64,000 nucleotides of DNA, taken from contig JACMPQ010000050.1 in the NCBI GenBank assembly GCA_014377425.1, forward strand, positions 62,001 to 126,000, written 5' to 3'. Both the position numbers and the translations under genes were made by a program. The notes beneath the pieces are model-generated. The model saw only the letters and a program-made list of their open reading frames with translations, did not search any database and was not told where the DNA came from. Below, piece after piece: positions 35,919 to 46,940 of this stretch (its first letter is position 1; every line of letters starts with the position of its first letter). This DNA is from Microbacteriaceae bacterium. Lineage in GTDB: Bacteria; Actinomycetota; Actinomycetes; Actinomycetales; Microbacteriaceae.

Positions 35919-37508
35919 TTAGTACTCCGGATCGAGGTCGCGGGGCGGACGGGCATCCGACTGTTGGTTGGCTTGGCGTGCCTGACGGCTGGGCTCGGGT
36001 TCGCCCTCGAGCTCCAGCTCGGAATCGCTGTGGCCGGGGAGTTCGTCGAGCCAGTCGCGGCCGAACTGATCGCGGCCGGAATCGGTGGCGTCGGGCACCG
36101 TCACCCGTCCGACCGGCGAACTGTCTCGCGGGGAGGACTTGCGCGGGGTCGGATCAGACTGACCGGCCGTGCGCTCTCCCTCTCCGGACACCGGTTGGCT
36201 CTGGAGTCGCTCACCTGGCGTCGGTTGGTCTCCGTCAGGGCCACCGGGCACCGGCTCTGCCCCGATCAGCGCCGCCTCGACCAGGGCGATCGACTCCGCG
36301 CGAATCCGCTCCCGCGACGCTGGGAGGGATGCCGCACGCTTCTTGCCAGTGCGCAAAATGACCGCGCCGATTCGCTCGGAATTGACCGCCAAAACTGGCC
36401 CCATAATGGCCATGATCAGCACGTACAGCCCGGCAAAAGGGACGATGCGGGCGTCCAGCCCCGCGCTCAGCGAGAGGGTGGCCAAGATGAGCGCGAATTC
36501 ACCGCGGTTCTGCAAAATGACCGCCGCGTTGATGCCTGCCTGCGCGCCGAGGCCGTTGAGCCAGGCCACGAACTGTCCGGCACCGGCATTGAGCACCACG
36601 GTCATCAGGACCGCCAGCAGCACCACCCCGACCACGGGACCGAACGTCTCGATGTTGAGTGCCAAACCGAAGTTGAGGAAGAAGAACGCACCGAACAGGT
36701 CGCGCATTGGCAAAGACAGCGACTCGATGCGGGTGCGGTGGCGGCTGGCACCGAGCACCAGCCCGATGAGGAAGGCGCCGATGGCATCCGTGACCCCCAG
36801 AATCTCGCCGACACCGCTGAACAGCACGGCGAGCCCGAAAAACAGGATGGTGAAGAGTTCGTCGTCGCGGGTGCGAATGAGGCGCGACACCACTTTGCCG
36901 CCCCAGCGGGCGAGCGAGAACATGACGATCAGAAAGAGAAACGCCACCGCAAGTTTGCCGATGACCGGCCAGATCTCGGTTTCACCGCTGAGCACCACAC
37001 CAACGATGGCGAGATAGATGGCGATGAAGATGTCTTCGACCACCGTGACCCCGAGGATCATCGGCGTTTCAGCGTTGGGTAGGCGCTTGAGTTCGATGAG
37101 TAGCTTGGTAACGATGGCGCTCGACGAGGTGGCGGTAATGCCCGCGATGATGAGGGCCTCGCGCGTGCCCCAACCGACAAAGAAGCCGAACGCGAACCCG
37201 GCCGCCATGTTAACCAAGATGTAGGAGCCGCCCGAGAGCAAGAGCTTTCCAGCGTTGTCGAAAAAGGCCTCCTGATCGAACTCCAGCCCGAGCGAGAACA
37301 GCAGCAGGATGAGCCCGAAGACGGCGATCAGGGCAAGGTTGGAGGAGGCAAAATCGAGCGGAAACCAGTGTGTGTAGGGACTCGCGATTAGCCCGACGAT
37401 CATATAAATCGGAATCGCGGGCAGACCGATCAGTTTTCCGGCACGACCCAAAACGTAGGCGAGGAGCAGCAGCAAGCCGAGAACGACCAGTTCTTGACCC
37501 AAATGCAT
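35919..37508 (-). CDS. Monovalent cation:proton antiporter (CPA2, KhtU-like)
   Basis: A 529-residue antiporter with about 12-13 membrane segments in residues 1-390. Conserved features of the CPA2 family are visible: LGLEFDQEAFFDNAGK, ITATSSSAIVTKLL and GVTDAIGAFLIGLVLGASRHR. The remaining 140 residues are a hydrophilic Pro/Ser/Glu-rich tail of low complexity. With the adjacent RCK_C regulator it matches the KhtTU potassium/proton (or ammonium/methylglyoxal-linked) efflux pair of Bacillus. The regulator gene is 4 bases upstream, so the two are cotranslated. Ion preference is inference. Confidence 0.87.
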   Translation of the reverse strand: MHLGQELVVLGLLLLLAYVLGRAGKLIGLPAIPIYMIVGLIASPYTHWFPLDFASSNLALIAVFGLILLLFSLGLEFDQEAFFDNAGKLLLSGGSYILVNMAAGFAFGFFVGWGTREALIIAGITATSSSAIVTKLLIELKRLPNAETPMILGVTVVEDIFIAIYLAIVGVVLSGETEIWPVIGKLAVAFLFLIVMFSLARWGGKVVSRLIRTRDDELFTILFFGLAVLFSGVGEILGVTDAIGAFLIGLVLGASRHRTRIESLSLPMRDLFGAFFFLNFGLALNIETFGPVVGVVLLAVLMTVVLNAGAGQFVAWLNGLGAQAGINAAVILQNRGEFALILATLSLSAGLDARIVPFAGLYVLIMAIMGPVLAVNSERIGAVILRTGKKRAASLPASRERIRAESIALVEAALIGAEPVPGGPDGDQPTPGERLQSQPVSGEGERTAGQSDPTPRKSSPRDSSPVGRVTVPDATDSGRDQFGRDWLDELPGHSDSELELEGEPEPSRQARQANQQSDARPPRDLDPEY

Positions 37509-37512
37509 CAGT

Positions 37513-38049
37513 TCACCAACCCGGGGGAACGTCGACCGTCGTCGTGGGCTTCAGCGCCAACTCACCGGTGCGGTAGAAGGTGAACGCCTTTGACACCTTT
37601 TCGGGGGAACCGGCCACCACGAGGGTGTCACCGGGAAACACTTTGAAATCGTCAGACGGTGCCGGATTCGCCGACTCACCGCGCACCACCGCGACAACCG
37701 TGAGCCCAACTACACCACGGGAGGCCAGGTTTCCGAGCTGCTGCCCGGCGATGTGATCGTCGTAGTCGACCGAGAACCAGTCGATGCTCAGCCCGGGAAT
37801 CTTCTCGAGCTTGTCGAGCCCTTCGGTGATGCGCGTGCCGCCGAGCAGTTCGGCGAGCGTGTGCGCCTCATCCTCGCTGAGGCGAAGCGACACCTTGCTG
37901 GCATCCGCGCCGTCCTCCTCGTCGGCGAACGTGATGAGGTCGCTGTGACCGGAGCGATGCGTGATGACCCCGCACTTGCCACCGTCTTCGGTCACGAAAG
38001 TGTGCAGCATGCCCACACCGGGCAGTTTCACGCGGCGAACATCGACCAT
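37513..38049 (-). CDS. Antiporter regulatory subunit with TrkA-C (RCK_C) domain, KhtT-like
   Basis: A 178-residue protein from the ATG at 38049, preceded by GAAGGAAAC; a further in-frame ATG (38064) is less supported. The N-terminal 65 residues form the KhtT-type domain (VRRVKLPGVGMLHTFVTEDGGKCG). The C-terminal half is an RCK_C fold with GVVGLTVVAVVRGE and FPGDTLVVAGSPEKVSKA, which binds a nucleotide or ion and gates the partner antiporter. It is the first gene of a khtT-khtU-like operon, followed by the SURF1 gene. Confidence 0.87.
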   Translation of the reverse strand: MVDVRRVKLPGVGMLHTFVTEDGGKCGVITHRSGHSDLITFADEEDGADASKVSLRLSEDEAHTLAELLGGTRITEGLDKLEKIPGLSIDWFSVDYDDHIAGQQLGNLASRGVVGLTVVAVVRGESANPAPSDDFKVFPGDTLVVAGSPEKVSKAFTFYRTGELALKPTTTVDVPPGW

Positions 38050-38090
38050 CGGTGTTTCCTTCACAGTTGTGCGACCAGCAAACAGACTGC

Positions 38091-38116
38091 CGGATGCCGC
38101 CTCGCCGCGGCATCCG
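38091..38116 (-). terminator. Hairpin downstream of glpD
   Basis: CGGATGCCGC (38091-38100) pairs perfectly with GCGGCATCCG (38107-38116), a 10-bp stem and 6-base loop, 14 bases beyond the glpD stop at 38130 and before the antiporter operon start on the same strand. Confidence 0.6.
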
Positions 38117-38129
38117 CTCTGCTACTAGG

Positions 38130-39950
38130 TTAACGACCCGTCTGAGACATCGCCGCCGCCGGCCCGCTCGCGTTCGCGGGTGCTTTCGCGGATGCTTTCT
38201 TCGTGCGGTCGGTGTCGGCGGTACCTTCGGTGATGTCGGGCGCTTCGAGGCGCACTCGGTCGGCCGAGGCGTCATCCGGTTGCAATTGGCTTTCCCGCTC
38301 TGCCGCGACCCGCTTGAGGTAGTTGCCCACCTCGGAGTCGATGCGCTCCTCGCTCCAACCGAGCACCCCCGCCATCAGCCGCGCGGCCACCGGGGCCGCC
38401 GAAACGCCGCGATCCCAGGCCTCGATCGAGATTCGGGTCCGCCGGGCGAGTGCATCTTCGAGGTGCAGCGCGCCCTCGTGAGAGGTGGCGTACACGACCT
38501 CGGCGGCGAGGTAGTCGTCGGCCCCGGGAAGCGCCTCGGATAGCACCGGGGTCTCGCGGATGAGGTTCAACAGCTCGTCGGTGAGCGTGCCGTAGCGGTT
38601 GAGTAGGTGTTCGATTCGTACCGTATGCAGCCCGAATGCCCGAGCGATTTTGGTCCGCTTGTTCCAGGCCGCTTGATATCCTTCGGCGCCAAGCAGCGGC
38701 ACCTCATGCGTGGTGCTGGCGGGAACATTCGCATCGATCGCCGACACCGCGGCATCGATCGCGTCTTTGGCCATGATGCGGTAGGTGGTCCATTTGCCGC
38801 CGGCCACCACCACAAGCCCGGGTACGGAGTGCGCCACCAGGTGCTCCCGCGACAGCTTCGAGGTCTGGTCGCTTTCCCCGGCCAATAGCGGGCGAAGACC
38901 GGCGGACACGCCCTCCACGTCGTCTCGGGTGAGCGGCACCGCCAATACCTCGTTAACCTTCTCCAGAATGTAGTCAATATCGGCTGCGGTGGCCGCGGGA
39001 TGCGCCTTATCGAGGTTCCAGTCGGTATCGGTGGTACCGATCAGCCAGTGCCGCCCCCACGGAATCACGAACAGCACGCTTTTCTCGGTGCGCAGCAACA
39101 GACCGAGCTTGGACTGAAACCGGTCTCGCGGCACGACCAGGTGCACGCCCTTGGAGGCGCGCACCTTAAACTGGCCGCGTTCGCCGACCATCGCCTGCGT
39201 GTCATCCGTCCAGACGCCGGTGGCGTTCACCACCTGCTTGGCCCGAATCTCAAATTTCTCGTCGGTCTCCAGGTCGTGAGCGTTTACCCCCACCACCCGC
39301 TGGCCCACCTTGATGAAGCCCTCCACTCGCACCCGGGACGCCACGTGGGCGCCGTAGAACGAGGCGGTGCGAGCCAACGATGACACGTAGCGGGCATCGT
39401 CGACCTGCGCGTCGTAGTAGGTAATGCCGCCGATGAGGGCGTTGTTCGCGAGACTCGGCACGAGGTTCATCACCTGCCGCTTGCTGAGGTGGCGGTGATG
39501 CGGCACCCCGGGTGGGCGACCGCCGGTGTAGCTGAAGAGGTCGTAGAGCAGCATCCCCGCGCCGATATAGCAGCGCTCGATGACCCGCTGTTTCAGCGGA
39601 TACAAAAAGCGCACCGGCTTGACCAGATGCGGGGCGAGCCGCTGCAGCAGCAGCCCGCGTTCGCCGAGGGCCTCTCGCACGAGCCGAAAGTCGAGCTGTT
39701 CCAGATACCGGATGCCACCGTGCACGAGTTTAGACGAACGACTCGAGGTACCACTCGAGAAGTCCCGCGCCTCCACCATCCCCACCCGGAGCCCTCGGGT
39801 CACAGCGTCCAGCGCGCTGCCGGTGCCAACGATTCCGCCGCCGACAACCAAAATGTCGAGTTCTTTTTCTTTCAATGCCGCAATCGCCGCGAGCCGTTCC
39901 TCCGGGCCAATCTTTGATGAGCGGGTAACCGTGTTGAGACTTGCCATCAT
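38130..39950 (-). CDS. glpD: Aerobic glycerol-3-phosphate dehydrogenase
   Basis: A 606-residue FAD enzyme oxidising glycerol-3-phosphate to dihydroxyacetone phosphate and passing electrons to the quinone pool. DILVVGGGIVGTGSALDAVTRG is the FAD-binding dinucleotide fold; FSSGTSSRSSKLVHGGIRYLEQ is the family signature. GLRPLLAGESD and GLVVVAGGKWTTYRIMAKDAID complete the FAD domain, and the C-terminal DAO_C domain contains RYGTLTDELL. The last 70 residues are a low-complexity Asp/Ala/Thr tail not found in most homologues. It is monocistronic, with a hairpin after its stop. A glycerophosphodiesterase elsewhere in the window would supply its substrate. Confidence 0.95.
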   Translation of the reverse strand: MMASLNTVTRSSKIGPEERLAAIAALKEKELDILVVGGGIVGTGSALDAVTRGLRVGMVEARDFSSGTSSRSSKLVHGGIRYLEQLDFRLVREALGERGLLLQRLAPHLVKPVRFLYPLKQRVIERCYIGAGMLLYDLFSYTGGRPPGVPHHRHLSKRQVMNLVPSLANNALIGGITYYDAQVDDARYVSSLARTASFYGAHVASRVRVEGFIKVGQRVVGVNAHDLETDEKFEIRAKQVVNATGVWTDDTQAMVGERGQFKVRASKGVHLVVPRDRFQSKLGLLLRTEKSVLFVIPWGRHWLIGTTDTDWNLDKAHPAATAADIDYILEKVNEVLAVPLTRDDVEGVSAGLRPLLAGESDQTSKLSREHLVAHSVPGLVVVAGGKWTTYRIMAKDAIDAAVSAIDANVPASTTHEVPLLGAEGYQAAWNKRTKIARAFGLHTVRIEHLLNRYGTLTDELLNLIRETPVLSEALPGADDYLAAEVVYATSHEGALHLEDALARRTRISIEAWDRGVSAAPVAARLMAGVLGWSEERIDSEVGNYLKRVAAERESQLQPDDASADRVRLEAPDITEGTADTDRTKKASAKAPANASGPAAAMSQTGR

Positions 39951-39994
39951 TGCCTCCTAGTCGGATCCGACCTCAGCGGCCGGCTCCTTCCACG

Positions 39995-41116
39995 CTAACC
40001 GGCGCTGTAGGGGGCGACAACAACCTCGACGCGTTGAAATTCTTTGAGATCGGAATAACCGGTGGTGGCCATCGAGCGGCGAAGAGCACCAACCAGGTTC
40101 ATCGTTCCGTCGGCGACCGTCGACGGGCCGAACAGAATCTGTTCGAGCGGCGCCATCGATCCGACCGCGACGCGGTGGCCGCGCGGCAGCTCACTGTGGT
40201 GCGCCTCGGCACCCCAGTGCCAGCCACCACCGGGCGCCTCAGACGCGCGGGCAAGGGTGGAGCCGAGCATCACGGCATCCGCTCCGACCGAGAAGGCCTT
40301 GGCGATGTCGCCCGAGGTTCCGAGTCCGCCGTCGGCGATGACGTGCACGTACCGGCCGCCGGATTCATCCATGTAGTCGCGACGGGCGCCGGCGACATCC
40401 GCTACCGCCGTAGCCATCGGAGCGTGGATACCGAGCGATTTGCGGGTGGTGGAGGCCGCGCCGCCACCGAAGCCGACCAAAACACCGGCGGCACCGGTGC
40501 GCATGAGGTGGAGGGCGGGGGTGTAACCGGCCGCTCCCCCGACAATCACCGGAACATCCAGTTCGTAGATGAATTTTTTTAGGTTCAGGGGTTCCTGCGA
40601 CTTCGAGACGTGCTCGGCGCTTACGGTAGTGCCACGGATGACGAAGATGTCGACTCCGGCGGCGATCACGGTCTTGGAGAGCTCCTGGGTGCGCTGCGGC
40701 GAGAGGGCACCGGCGACGGTTACACCGGCCGCACGAATCTCGGCGAGTCGGGCGGTAACCAGTTCGGGCTTGATCGGTGCGGAATAGATGGCTTGCATGC
40801 GCCGGGTGGCCTCTTCGGGTGCGAGGTTACGGATCTCCTCGAGCATCGGCTCGGGGTCGTCGTAGCGGGTCCAGAGGCCTTCGAGGTCGAGCACGCCGAG
40901 GCCGCCGAGCTGGCCGATGCGAATCGCGGTGGCCGGAGAGACCACCGAGTCCATCGGGGCGGCAATAAAGGGGATGTCGAATTGGTAGGCATCGATTGCC
41001 CAATTGACCGAAACGTCTTCGGGATTGCGGGTGCGCCGACTCGGCACAATCGCAATGTCGTCGAACGCGTACACCCTGCGGGCACGCTTAGCTCGGCCAA
41101 TCTCTACGTCACTCAC
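39995..41116 (-). CDS. guaB3: GuaB3-type IMP dehydrogenase-related protein
   Basis: A 373-residue TIM-barrel protein of the actinobacterial GuaB3 branch, related to IMP dehydrogenase but without CBS domains. It begins VEIGRAKRARRVYAFDDIAIVPS and has the diagnostic SLGIHAPMATAVADVAGARR and YVHVIADGGLGTSGDIAKAF. At the loop where true IMPDH has the catalytic cysteine (GPGSICTTR in the neighbouring guaB), this protein reads GGGAASTTR, with serine instead. Its reaction is therefore unproven. It lies 103 bases downstream of guaB on the same strand. Confidence 0.9.
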   Translation of the reverse strand: MSDVEIGRAKRARRVYAFDDIAIVPSRRTRNPEDVSVNWAIDAYQFDIPFIAAPMDSVVSPATAIRIGQLGGLGVLDLEGLWTRYDDPEPMLEEIRNLAPEEATRRMQAIYSAPIKPELVTARLAEIRAAGVTVAGALSPQRTQELSKTVIAAGVDIFVIRGTTVSAEHVSKSQEPLNLKKFIYELDVPVIVGGAAGYTPALHLMRTGAAGVLVGFGGGAASTTRKSLGIHAPMATAVADVAGARRDYMDESGGRYVHVIADGGLGTSGDIAKAFSVGADAVMLGSTLARASEAPGGGWHWGAEAHHSELPRGHRVAVGSMAPLEQILFGPSTVADGTMNLVGALRRSMATTGYSDLKEFQRVEVVVAPYSAG

Positions 41117-41219
41117 GGGGGCTAAGCCTACTTGCTGTGAGAAATGCGGGGGCGGATGCCGCTGGCGGAGCCGCGACGACGAGACTGAAACCGCGCCTCG
41201 GCCACCCCAAACCCCGCGG

Positions 41220-42734
<1,515 letters not shown>

Positions 42735-42948
42735 CTACCAAAGTGCCGCCACCCGAGGGCAACGTGCGAAAATTTGCCGCCCCGAGTCATACGGACGATT
42801 AGTCGATCTTAAGCGACAGGAATTACCAGACATTCCCGCGTGGGCCTCCGGTCGGCACCCGGTGGGACCGAAACCGGCGACACCGGGCGCCCGCAGAGCC
42901 AAAAGTTTCTGGCCGGGCACCCGGTACCGCGGGCCTCGGGCCTCGGGC

Positions 42949-43662
42949 CTAGCCAACGCCCAAATACGCCTCTTTGATCGCCGGGTTGGCCAGCAGCTCT
43001 TTGCCGCTGCCGCTGTGGGTGATTGCCCCGGTTTCGAGCACGAAGGCACGATCGGCGCGCGCCAAAGCCTGATTGGCGTTCTGCTCGACCAACAAAATGG
43101 TGGTGCCCTGCTCGTTGATCTCGGTAATGATCTTGAAGATTTGCCGGATGAACTGGGGCGCGAGCCCCATTGAGGGCTCATCCAAGAGCAGCAGCCGGGG
43201 CACCGACATGAGCGCCCGGCCAATCGCGAGCATCTGCTGCTCGCCACCGGACATCGTGCCGCCCAGTTGCGTCTTGCGCTCAGCCAATCGCGGGAACAGG
43301 TGAAACACCCGGTCGAAATCCGCGGCAATTTTGGAGCGGTCACGCCGACCGAAGGCACCCATGTCGAGGTTCTCCAGAACCGTCATCCCCGGAAAAATGC
43401 GCCGACCCTCCGGCGATTGCGAGATTCCGCGCACCACCCGAATGTGCGCCTTCATCTTGGTGATGTCTTCACCGTCGAAGGTGATCGACCCGCCCGAGGC
43501 GTTGAGCAGGCCCGAGATGGTCTGCATGGTCGTGGTCTTTCCGGCACCGTTCGCGCCGATCAGACTCACGATTTCGCCCTCCTCGACCGAGAACGACATG
43601 TCGTGGATCGCCTGGATTCGGCCGTAGTGCACCGTGACGTTCTTCAGCTCAAGCAGTGCCAT
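42949..43662 (-). CDS. livF: Branched-chain amino acid ABC transporter ATPase
   Basis: A 237-residue ATPase when started at ATG 43662 ([20 protein letters not shown]), which overlaps livG by 14 bases; the longer open frame to 43761 is unconserved. It has Walker A GANGAGKTTTMQ, signature MSGGEQQMLAIGRALM and Walker B LLLLDEPSMGLAPQ. It pairs with LivG to energise uptake of leucine, isoleucine and valine through LivHM. It is the last gene of the livKHMGF operon. Confidence 0.95.
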   Translation of the reverse strand: MALLELKNVTVHYGRIQAIHDMSFSVEEGEIVSLIGANGAGKTTTMQTISGLLNASGGSITFDGEDITKMKAHIRVVRGISQSPEGRRIFPGMTVLENLDMGAFGRRDRSKIAADFDRVFHLFPRLAERKTQLGGTMSGGEQQMLAIGRALMSVPRLLLLDEPSMGLAPQFIRQIFKIITEINEQGTTILLVEQNANQALARADRAFVLETGAITHSGSGKELLANPAIKEAYLGVG

Positions 43663-44608
43663 CTTCGGGCTCCCCAAGGTAGGCGGCGATAACGCGCGGA
43701 TCGTTGCGCACGTCGACGGGGGCGGCATCGGCCAACTTACGGCCAAACTCCAACACCACAATGCGGTCGGTGACGCCCATCACGAGTTTCATGTCGTGCT
43801 CGATGAGCAGCACCGTGTAGCCATCCGCACGAATCTTGCGAATGAGCACCATGAGCTCTTCTTTTTCGGCCGGGTTGAAGCCGGCCGCCGGCTCGTCGAG
43901 GCAGAGCACCTTCGGGTCGGTTGCCAGCGCCCGCGCAATTTCGAGCCGCCGCTGGTCTCCGTAGGGCAGTTGGCGGCTCAGGATGCCCGCTTTGTCGGCA
44001 ATTCCCACGAACTCGAGCAGCGCCATCCCCCGCTCAATCGCGGACTTCTCTTCGCGCTGATGCCGAGGCAATCGCAGCAACGCTCCGATCACGCTGGTTT
44101 TGTGGCGGGCGTCGAGACCGACCACAACGTTTTCGAGTGCCGTCATCTCGCCGAACAGCCGGATGTTTTGAAAGGTGCGGGCGAGCCCGAGCCGGGTGAT
44201 GTTGTGCTGCTTCTGGCCCTTGAGCGACTTACCCTCCAGCAGCACATCACCGCTCGTGGGCTTGTACACACCGGTCATGGCATTGAAACAGGTGGTTTTG
44301 CCGGCGCCATTCGGGCCGATGAGCCCTAGGATCTCGCCGCGCTTGATGGTGAAGCTCACGTCGTCTAGCGCCAGGAGCCCACCGAACTTGACGGTGAGGT
44401 TTTTAACCTCGACGAGGTTTTCGCCGACCTCGACCGCGATCTCGCGATCGGGAGCAACTGCCTCGGCGAGGTGCGGGTCGACATCGGCGAGCACGCTCAC
44501 CGCGGAATTGACCGGCGCGGCTGAATTCATCGGCGCCGCGGGCGGAAGACCGGCGGAACGGCGGCCGATCTGTGCGTTGTCGGATGACGCGGGAGTCGTT
44601 TCGCTCAT
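43649..44608 (-). CDS. livG: Branched-chain amino acid ABC transporter ATPase
   Basis: A 319-residue ATPase with a nonconserved 65-residue N-terminal extension before the [19 protein letters not shown] core. Walker A is [32 protein letters not shown] is the Q-loop region, [16 protein letters not shown] the signature, and [15 protein letters not shown] the Walker B. It lies between livM (overlap of 4 bases, ATGA) and livF, and is the partner of LivF in the branched-chain amino acid importer. Either the extension is real or the start is an internal one near the ATPase core. Confidence 0.93.
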   Translation of the reverse strand: MSETTPASSDNAQIGRRSAGLPPAAPMNSAAPVNSAVSVLADVDPHLAEAVAPDREIAVEVGENLVEVKNLTVKFGGLLALDDVSFTIKRGEILGLIGPNGAGKTTCFNAMTGVYKPTSGDVLLEGKSLKGQKQHNITRLGLARTFQNIRLFGEMTALENVVVGLDARHKTSVIGALLRLPRHQREEKSAIERGMALLEFVGIADKAGILSRQLPYGDQRRLEIARALATDPKVLCLDEPAAGFNPAEKEELMVLIRKIRADGYTVLLIEHDMKLVMGVTDRIVVLEFGRKLADAAPVDVRNDPRVIAAYLGEPEDGTA

Positions 44609-45816
44609 CGGGTCACCGCCGCGCCGGGATCAACGCTCGGAGGGAGCGCCCCCGGTGGTTGCGATAACGGATCCGATTTGCCGACAATGCGTCGGTAGGC
44701 CTGATGTCCATACGCGAGCAGCCGCTGACGTGCGGGCAGCAGCCCCTTGGAGCGGAAGATCATAATGACGACCAACGCGATGCCGAAAATGAGGTACTTG
44801 TAGTCGGCAATCGCGGTGAATCGCAGCGGGATATAGGCCACGAGCGCCCCACCGAGCACCGCGCCGACTTTGTTACCTGCCCCACCGAGCACGACGGCGG
44901 CCAAGAACAGGATCGAAGACTGCACGTCGAACTTCTGGTTGTTTACGAATCCCACCTGGCCGGCGAAAAGCGATCCAGAGAGTCCGCCCACCGCCGCACC
45001 AATGGCGAAGGCCCAGACCTTGTACTTGAAGGTGGGAACGCCCATAATTTCGGCGGCATCCTCGTCTTCCCGAATAGCGACCCATGCGCGTCCCACCCGG
45101 CTGCGTTCAAGATTTCCGACCAAAAGCAGCACGATCAGGATCACCGTGAGGGTGAGCCAGTACCAGGGGGTGCCGTTGGAGTTGGCGAAAATCGGGATGC
45201 CGTCGGCGGCAACTCCCGGCGGACGCCCCACGTTCTGAAAACCAACTTGGCCCTTCATGGCCGGAATGATCGTGGCCAAAATGCGCACAATTTCACCGAA
45301 CCCGAGGGTAACGATGGCGAGGTAGTCGCCGCGCAATCGCAGCGTGGGAATGCCCAGAACCACGCCGAAGAACATCGCCACCGCCATGGCCACCGGAATA
45401 GTCCAGAGGTAGGGAATATGCAAGAACGGCGAATCGGGGCTGGTGAGCATCGCCGAGGTGTAGGACCCGACCGCAAAGAAGGCAACATAGCCGAGGTCGA
45501 GCAACCCCGCATAGCCGACCACGATGTTGAGCCCCACGGCGATGAGCGCGAAGCTCGCCATGCTGAAGCAGGCCAGCGGCCAGTCGTTGCCGGGAGCCGT
45601 CGTGAGAATCGGAATGTTCAATACCGGCAGCAGGTAGGCCAGCACCACCACCACGATCAGCCAGAGCCATTGCTGCGGGCGAGTGAGGTCGTTCCAGCGG
45701 TCGCGAAGACGCTGGGTTCGCGTGCCCTTGGCTGTTGTGCGAACGGATGATGCATCCGCTCCTAAGCGGGCGGATTCGGCCCCCGCGCTGACCTTCGGTC
45801 CGTCAACCATGCTCAT
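44605..45816 (-). CDS. livM: Branched-chain amino acid ABC transporter permease
   Basis: A 403-residue permease starting at ATG 45816, which overlaps the livH stop (ATGA); the longer open frame upstream lacks conservation. An N-terminal 60-residue polar extension precedes about ten membrane segments. [26 protein letters not shown] and [20 protein letters not shown] are the LivM-type signature loops that contact the ATPases. It forms the membrane channel with LivH. Confidence 0.94.
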   Translation of the reverse strand: MSMVDGPKVSAGAESARLGADASSVRTTAKGTRTQRLRDRWNDLTRPQQWLWLIVVVVLAYLLPVLNIPILTTAPGNDWPLACFSMASFALIAVGLNIVVGYAGLLDLGYVAFFAVGSYTSAMLTSPDSPFLHIPYLWTIPVAMAVAMFFGVVLGIPTLRLRGDYLAIVTLGFGEIVRILATIIPAMKGQVGFQNVGRPPGVAADGIPIFANSNGTPWYWLTLTVILIVLLLVGNLERSRVGRAWVAIREDEDAAEIMGVPTFKYKVWAFAIGAAVGGLSGSLFAGQVGFVNNQKFDVQSSILFLAAVVLGGAGNKVGAVLGGALVAYIPLRFTAIADYKYLIFGIALVVIMIFRSKGLLPARQRLLAYGHQAYRRIVGKSDPLSQPPGALPPSVDPGAAVTR

Positions 45817-46817
45817 GCTTTGCTCCTTCCGAGGGAGGTTCCAAGAATTCCGGTCGGCTTCACCAGTAGCACGAGTACGAGAATCACGAACGCGACCACG
45901 TCGGTCCACTGCGAGTTGCCGAGCAGAATTTGCCCGTAATTGCCGATAACACCGAGGAGAAGTCCGCCGAGCAGTGCTCCGCGCACGTTGCCGATCCCAC
46001 CGAGAACCGCAGCGGCGAACGCCTTGACCCCGAGCACGAACCCGCCGCTGTACTGCACACCGGAGGGCACGAGCATGACGTAAAACAGTGCGCCGACCCC
46101 GGCCACAATGCCGCCAACGACGAAGGTGATCACGATGATGCGGTCGCGGTTGACGCCCATCAGCGTTGCGGTGTCGGGATCCTGTGCCACCGCGCGGATA
46201 CCGCGGCCGGTGCGGGATCTGCGAATGAACTGGTCGGTGGCGATCATGGTGATGACGGCGGCAACCACAATCAAAATCTGCTGATCGGTGATGAGGGTTC
46301 CGAACACGTCAAAGATCGGGGAGGTGCGAAACATGGTGATCGCGGGCTCAGGGTTTGCCCCACGCACAAGATAAATCGTGTATTGGATCGTGAACGAAGC
46401 GCCGATCGCGGTGATCAAAAACACCAGACGCGGAGCGTTGCGTCGGCGAAGTGGGCGGTAGGCCACACGCTCCAACAGGTAGGCCACGATGGCAGATACG
46501 ATCATTGCCGCAACGAGCGCCAGAATCAGACTCAAAATGATGAGCCCGACCGACATGGTGGGGGCAGACGGCCCGAATCCAAGCGAGCTCAAGACGAGCA
46601 CCACGGCGTAACAACCGGTAATGAAAACTTCGGAGTGGGCGAAGTTGATGAGGTTCAAAACCCCGTAAACGAGGGTGTAGCCGAGCGCGACGAGCCCGTA
46701 AATCGCCCCGAAGGTGAGGCCGTCGAAGGTGGCGCTCCAAAAGTTTTGGATCAGCGAGGGAACATCGAACGAGATCCAGTCGTTTTCCATCGCCGGGCGG
46801 AGAAGTAATTCAAGCAT
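45813..46817 (-). CDS. livH: Branched-chain amino acid ABC transporter permease
   Basis: A 334-residue permease from the ATG at 46817 (MLELLLRPAMENDW); the longer frame to 46901 would run through a hairpin. Eight to nine membrane segments; FGAIYGLVALGYTLVYGVLNLINFAHSE is the LivH start signature, and RAVAQDPDTATLMGVNRDR is the coupling-helix loop (EAA-like) that docks to the ATPases. It follows the binding-protein gene across two hairpins and is coupled to livM. Confidence 0.94.
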   Translation of the reverse strand: MLELLLRPAMENDWISFDVPSLIQNFWSATFDGLTFGAIYGLVALGYTLVYGVLNLINFAHSEVFITGCYAVVLVLSSLGFGPSAPTMSVGLIILSLILALVAAMIVSAIVAYLLERVAYRPLRRRNAPRLVFLITAIGASFTIQYTIYLVRGANPEPAITMFRTSPIFDVFGTLITDQQILIVVAAVITMIATDQFIRRSRTGRGIRAVAQDPDTATLMGVNRDRIIVITFVVGGIVAGVGALFYVMLVPSGVQYSGGFVLGVKAFAAAVLGGIGNVRGALLGGLLLGVIGNYGQILLGNSQWTDVVAFVILVLVLLVKPTGILGTSLGRSKA

Positions 46818-46837
46818 TGGGTCATCCAGATTTTGTC

Positions 46838-46867
46838 GTGCCGCCGAGGAAAACGCTTCGGCGGCAC
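46838..46867 (-). terminator. First hairpin between livK and livH (proximal to livH)
   Basis: GTGCCGCCGA (46838-46847) pairs perfectly with TCGGCGGCAC (46858-46867) around a 10-base loop, ending about 20 bases before the livH start codon. It could attenuate permease expression or stabilise the upstream mRNA. Confidence 0.55.
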
Positions 46868-46888
46868 TGCACGGTCGGTTGCACGAAA

Positions 46889-46924
46889 GCCGCAGGGCCA
46901 CCTCGATGAGCGTGGCCCTGCGGC
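46889..46924 (-). terminator. Second hairpin between livK and livH (after livK stop)
   Basis: GCCGCAGGGCCAC (46889-46901) pairs perfectly with GTGGCCCTGCGGC (46912-46924), a 13-bp stem and 10-base loop, 16 bases beyond the livK stop. Binding-protein genes are commonly followed by such structures, which let the binding protein be made in excess. Confidence 0.65.
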
Positions 46925-46940
46925 ATTCAGTGAAATGAAG

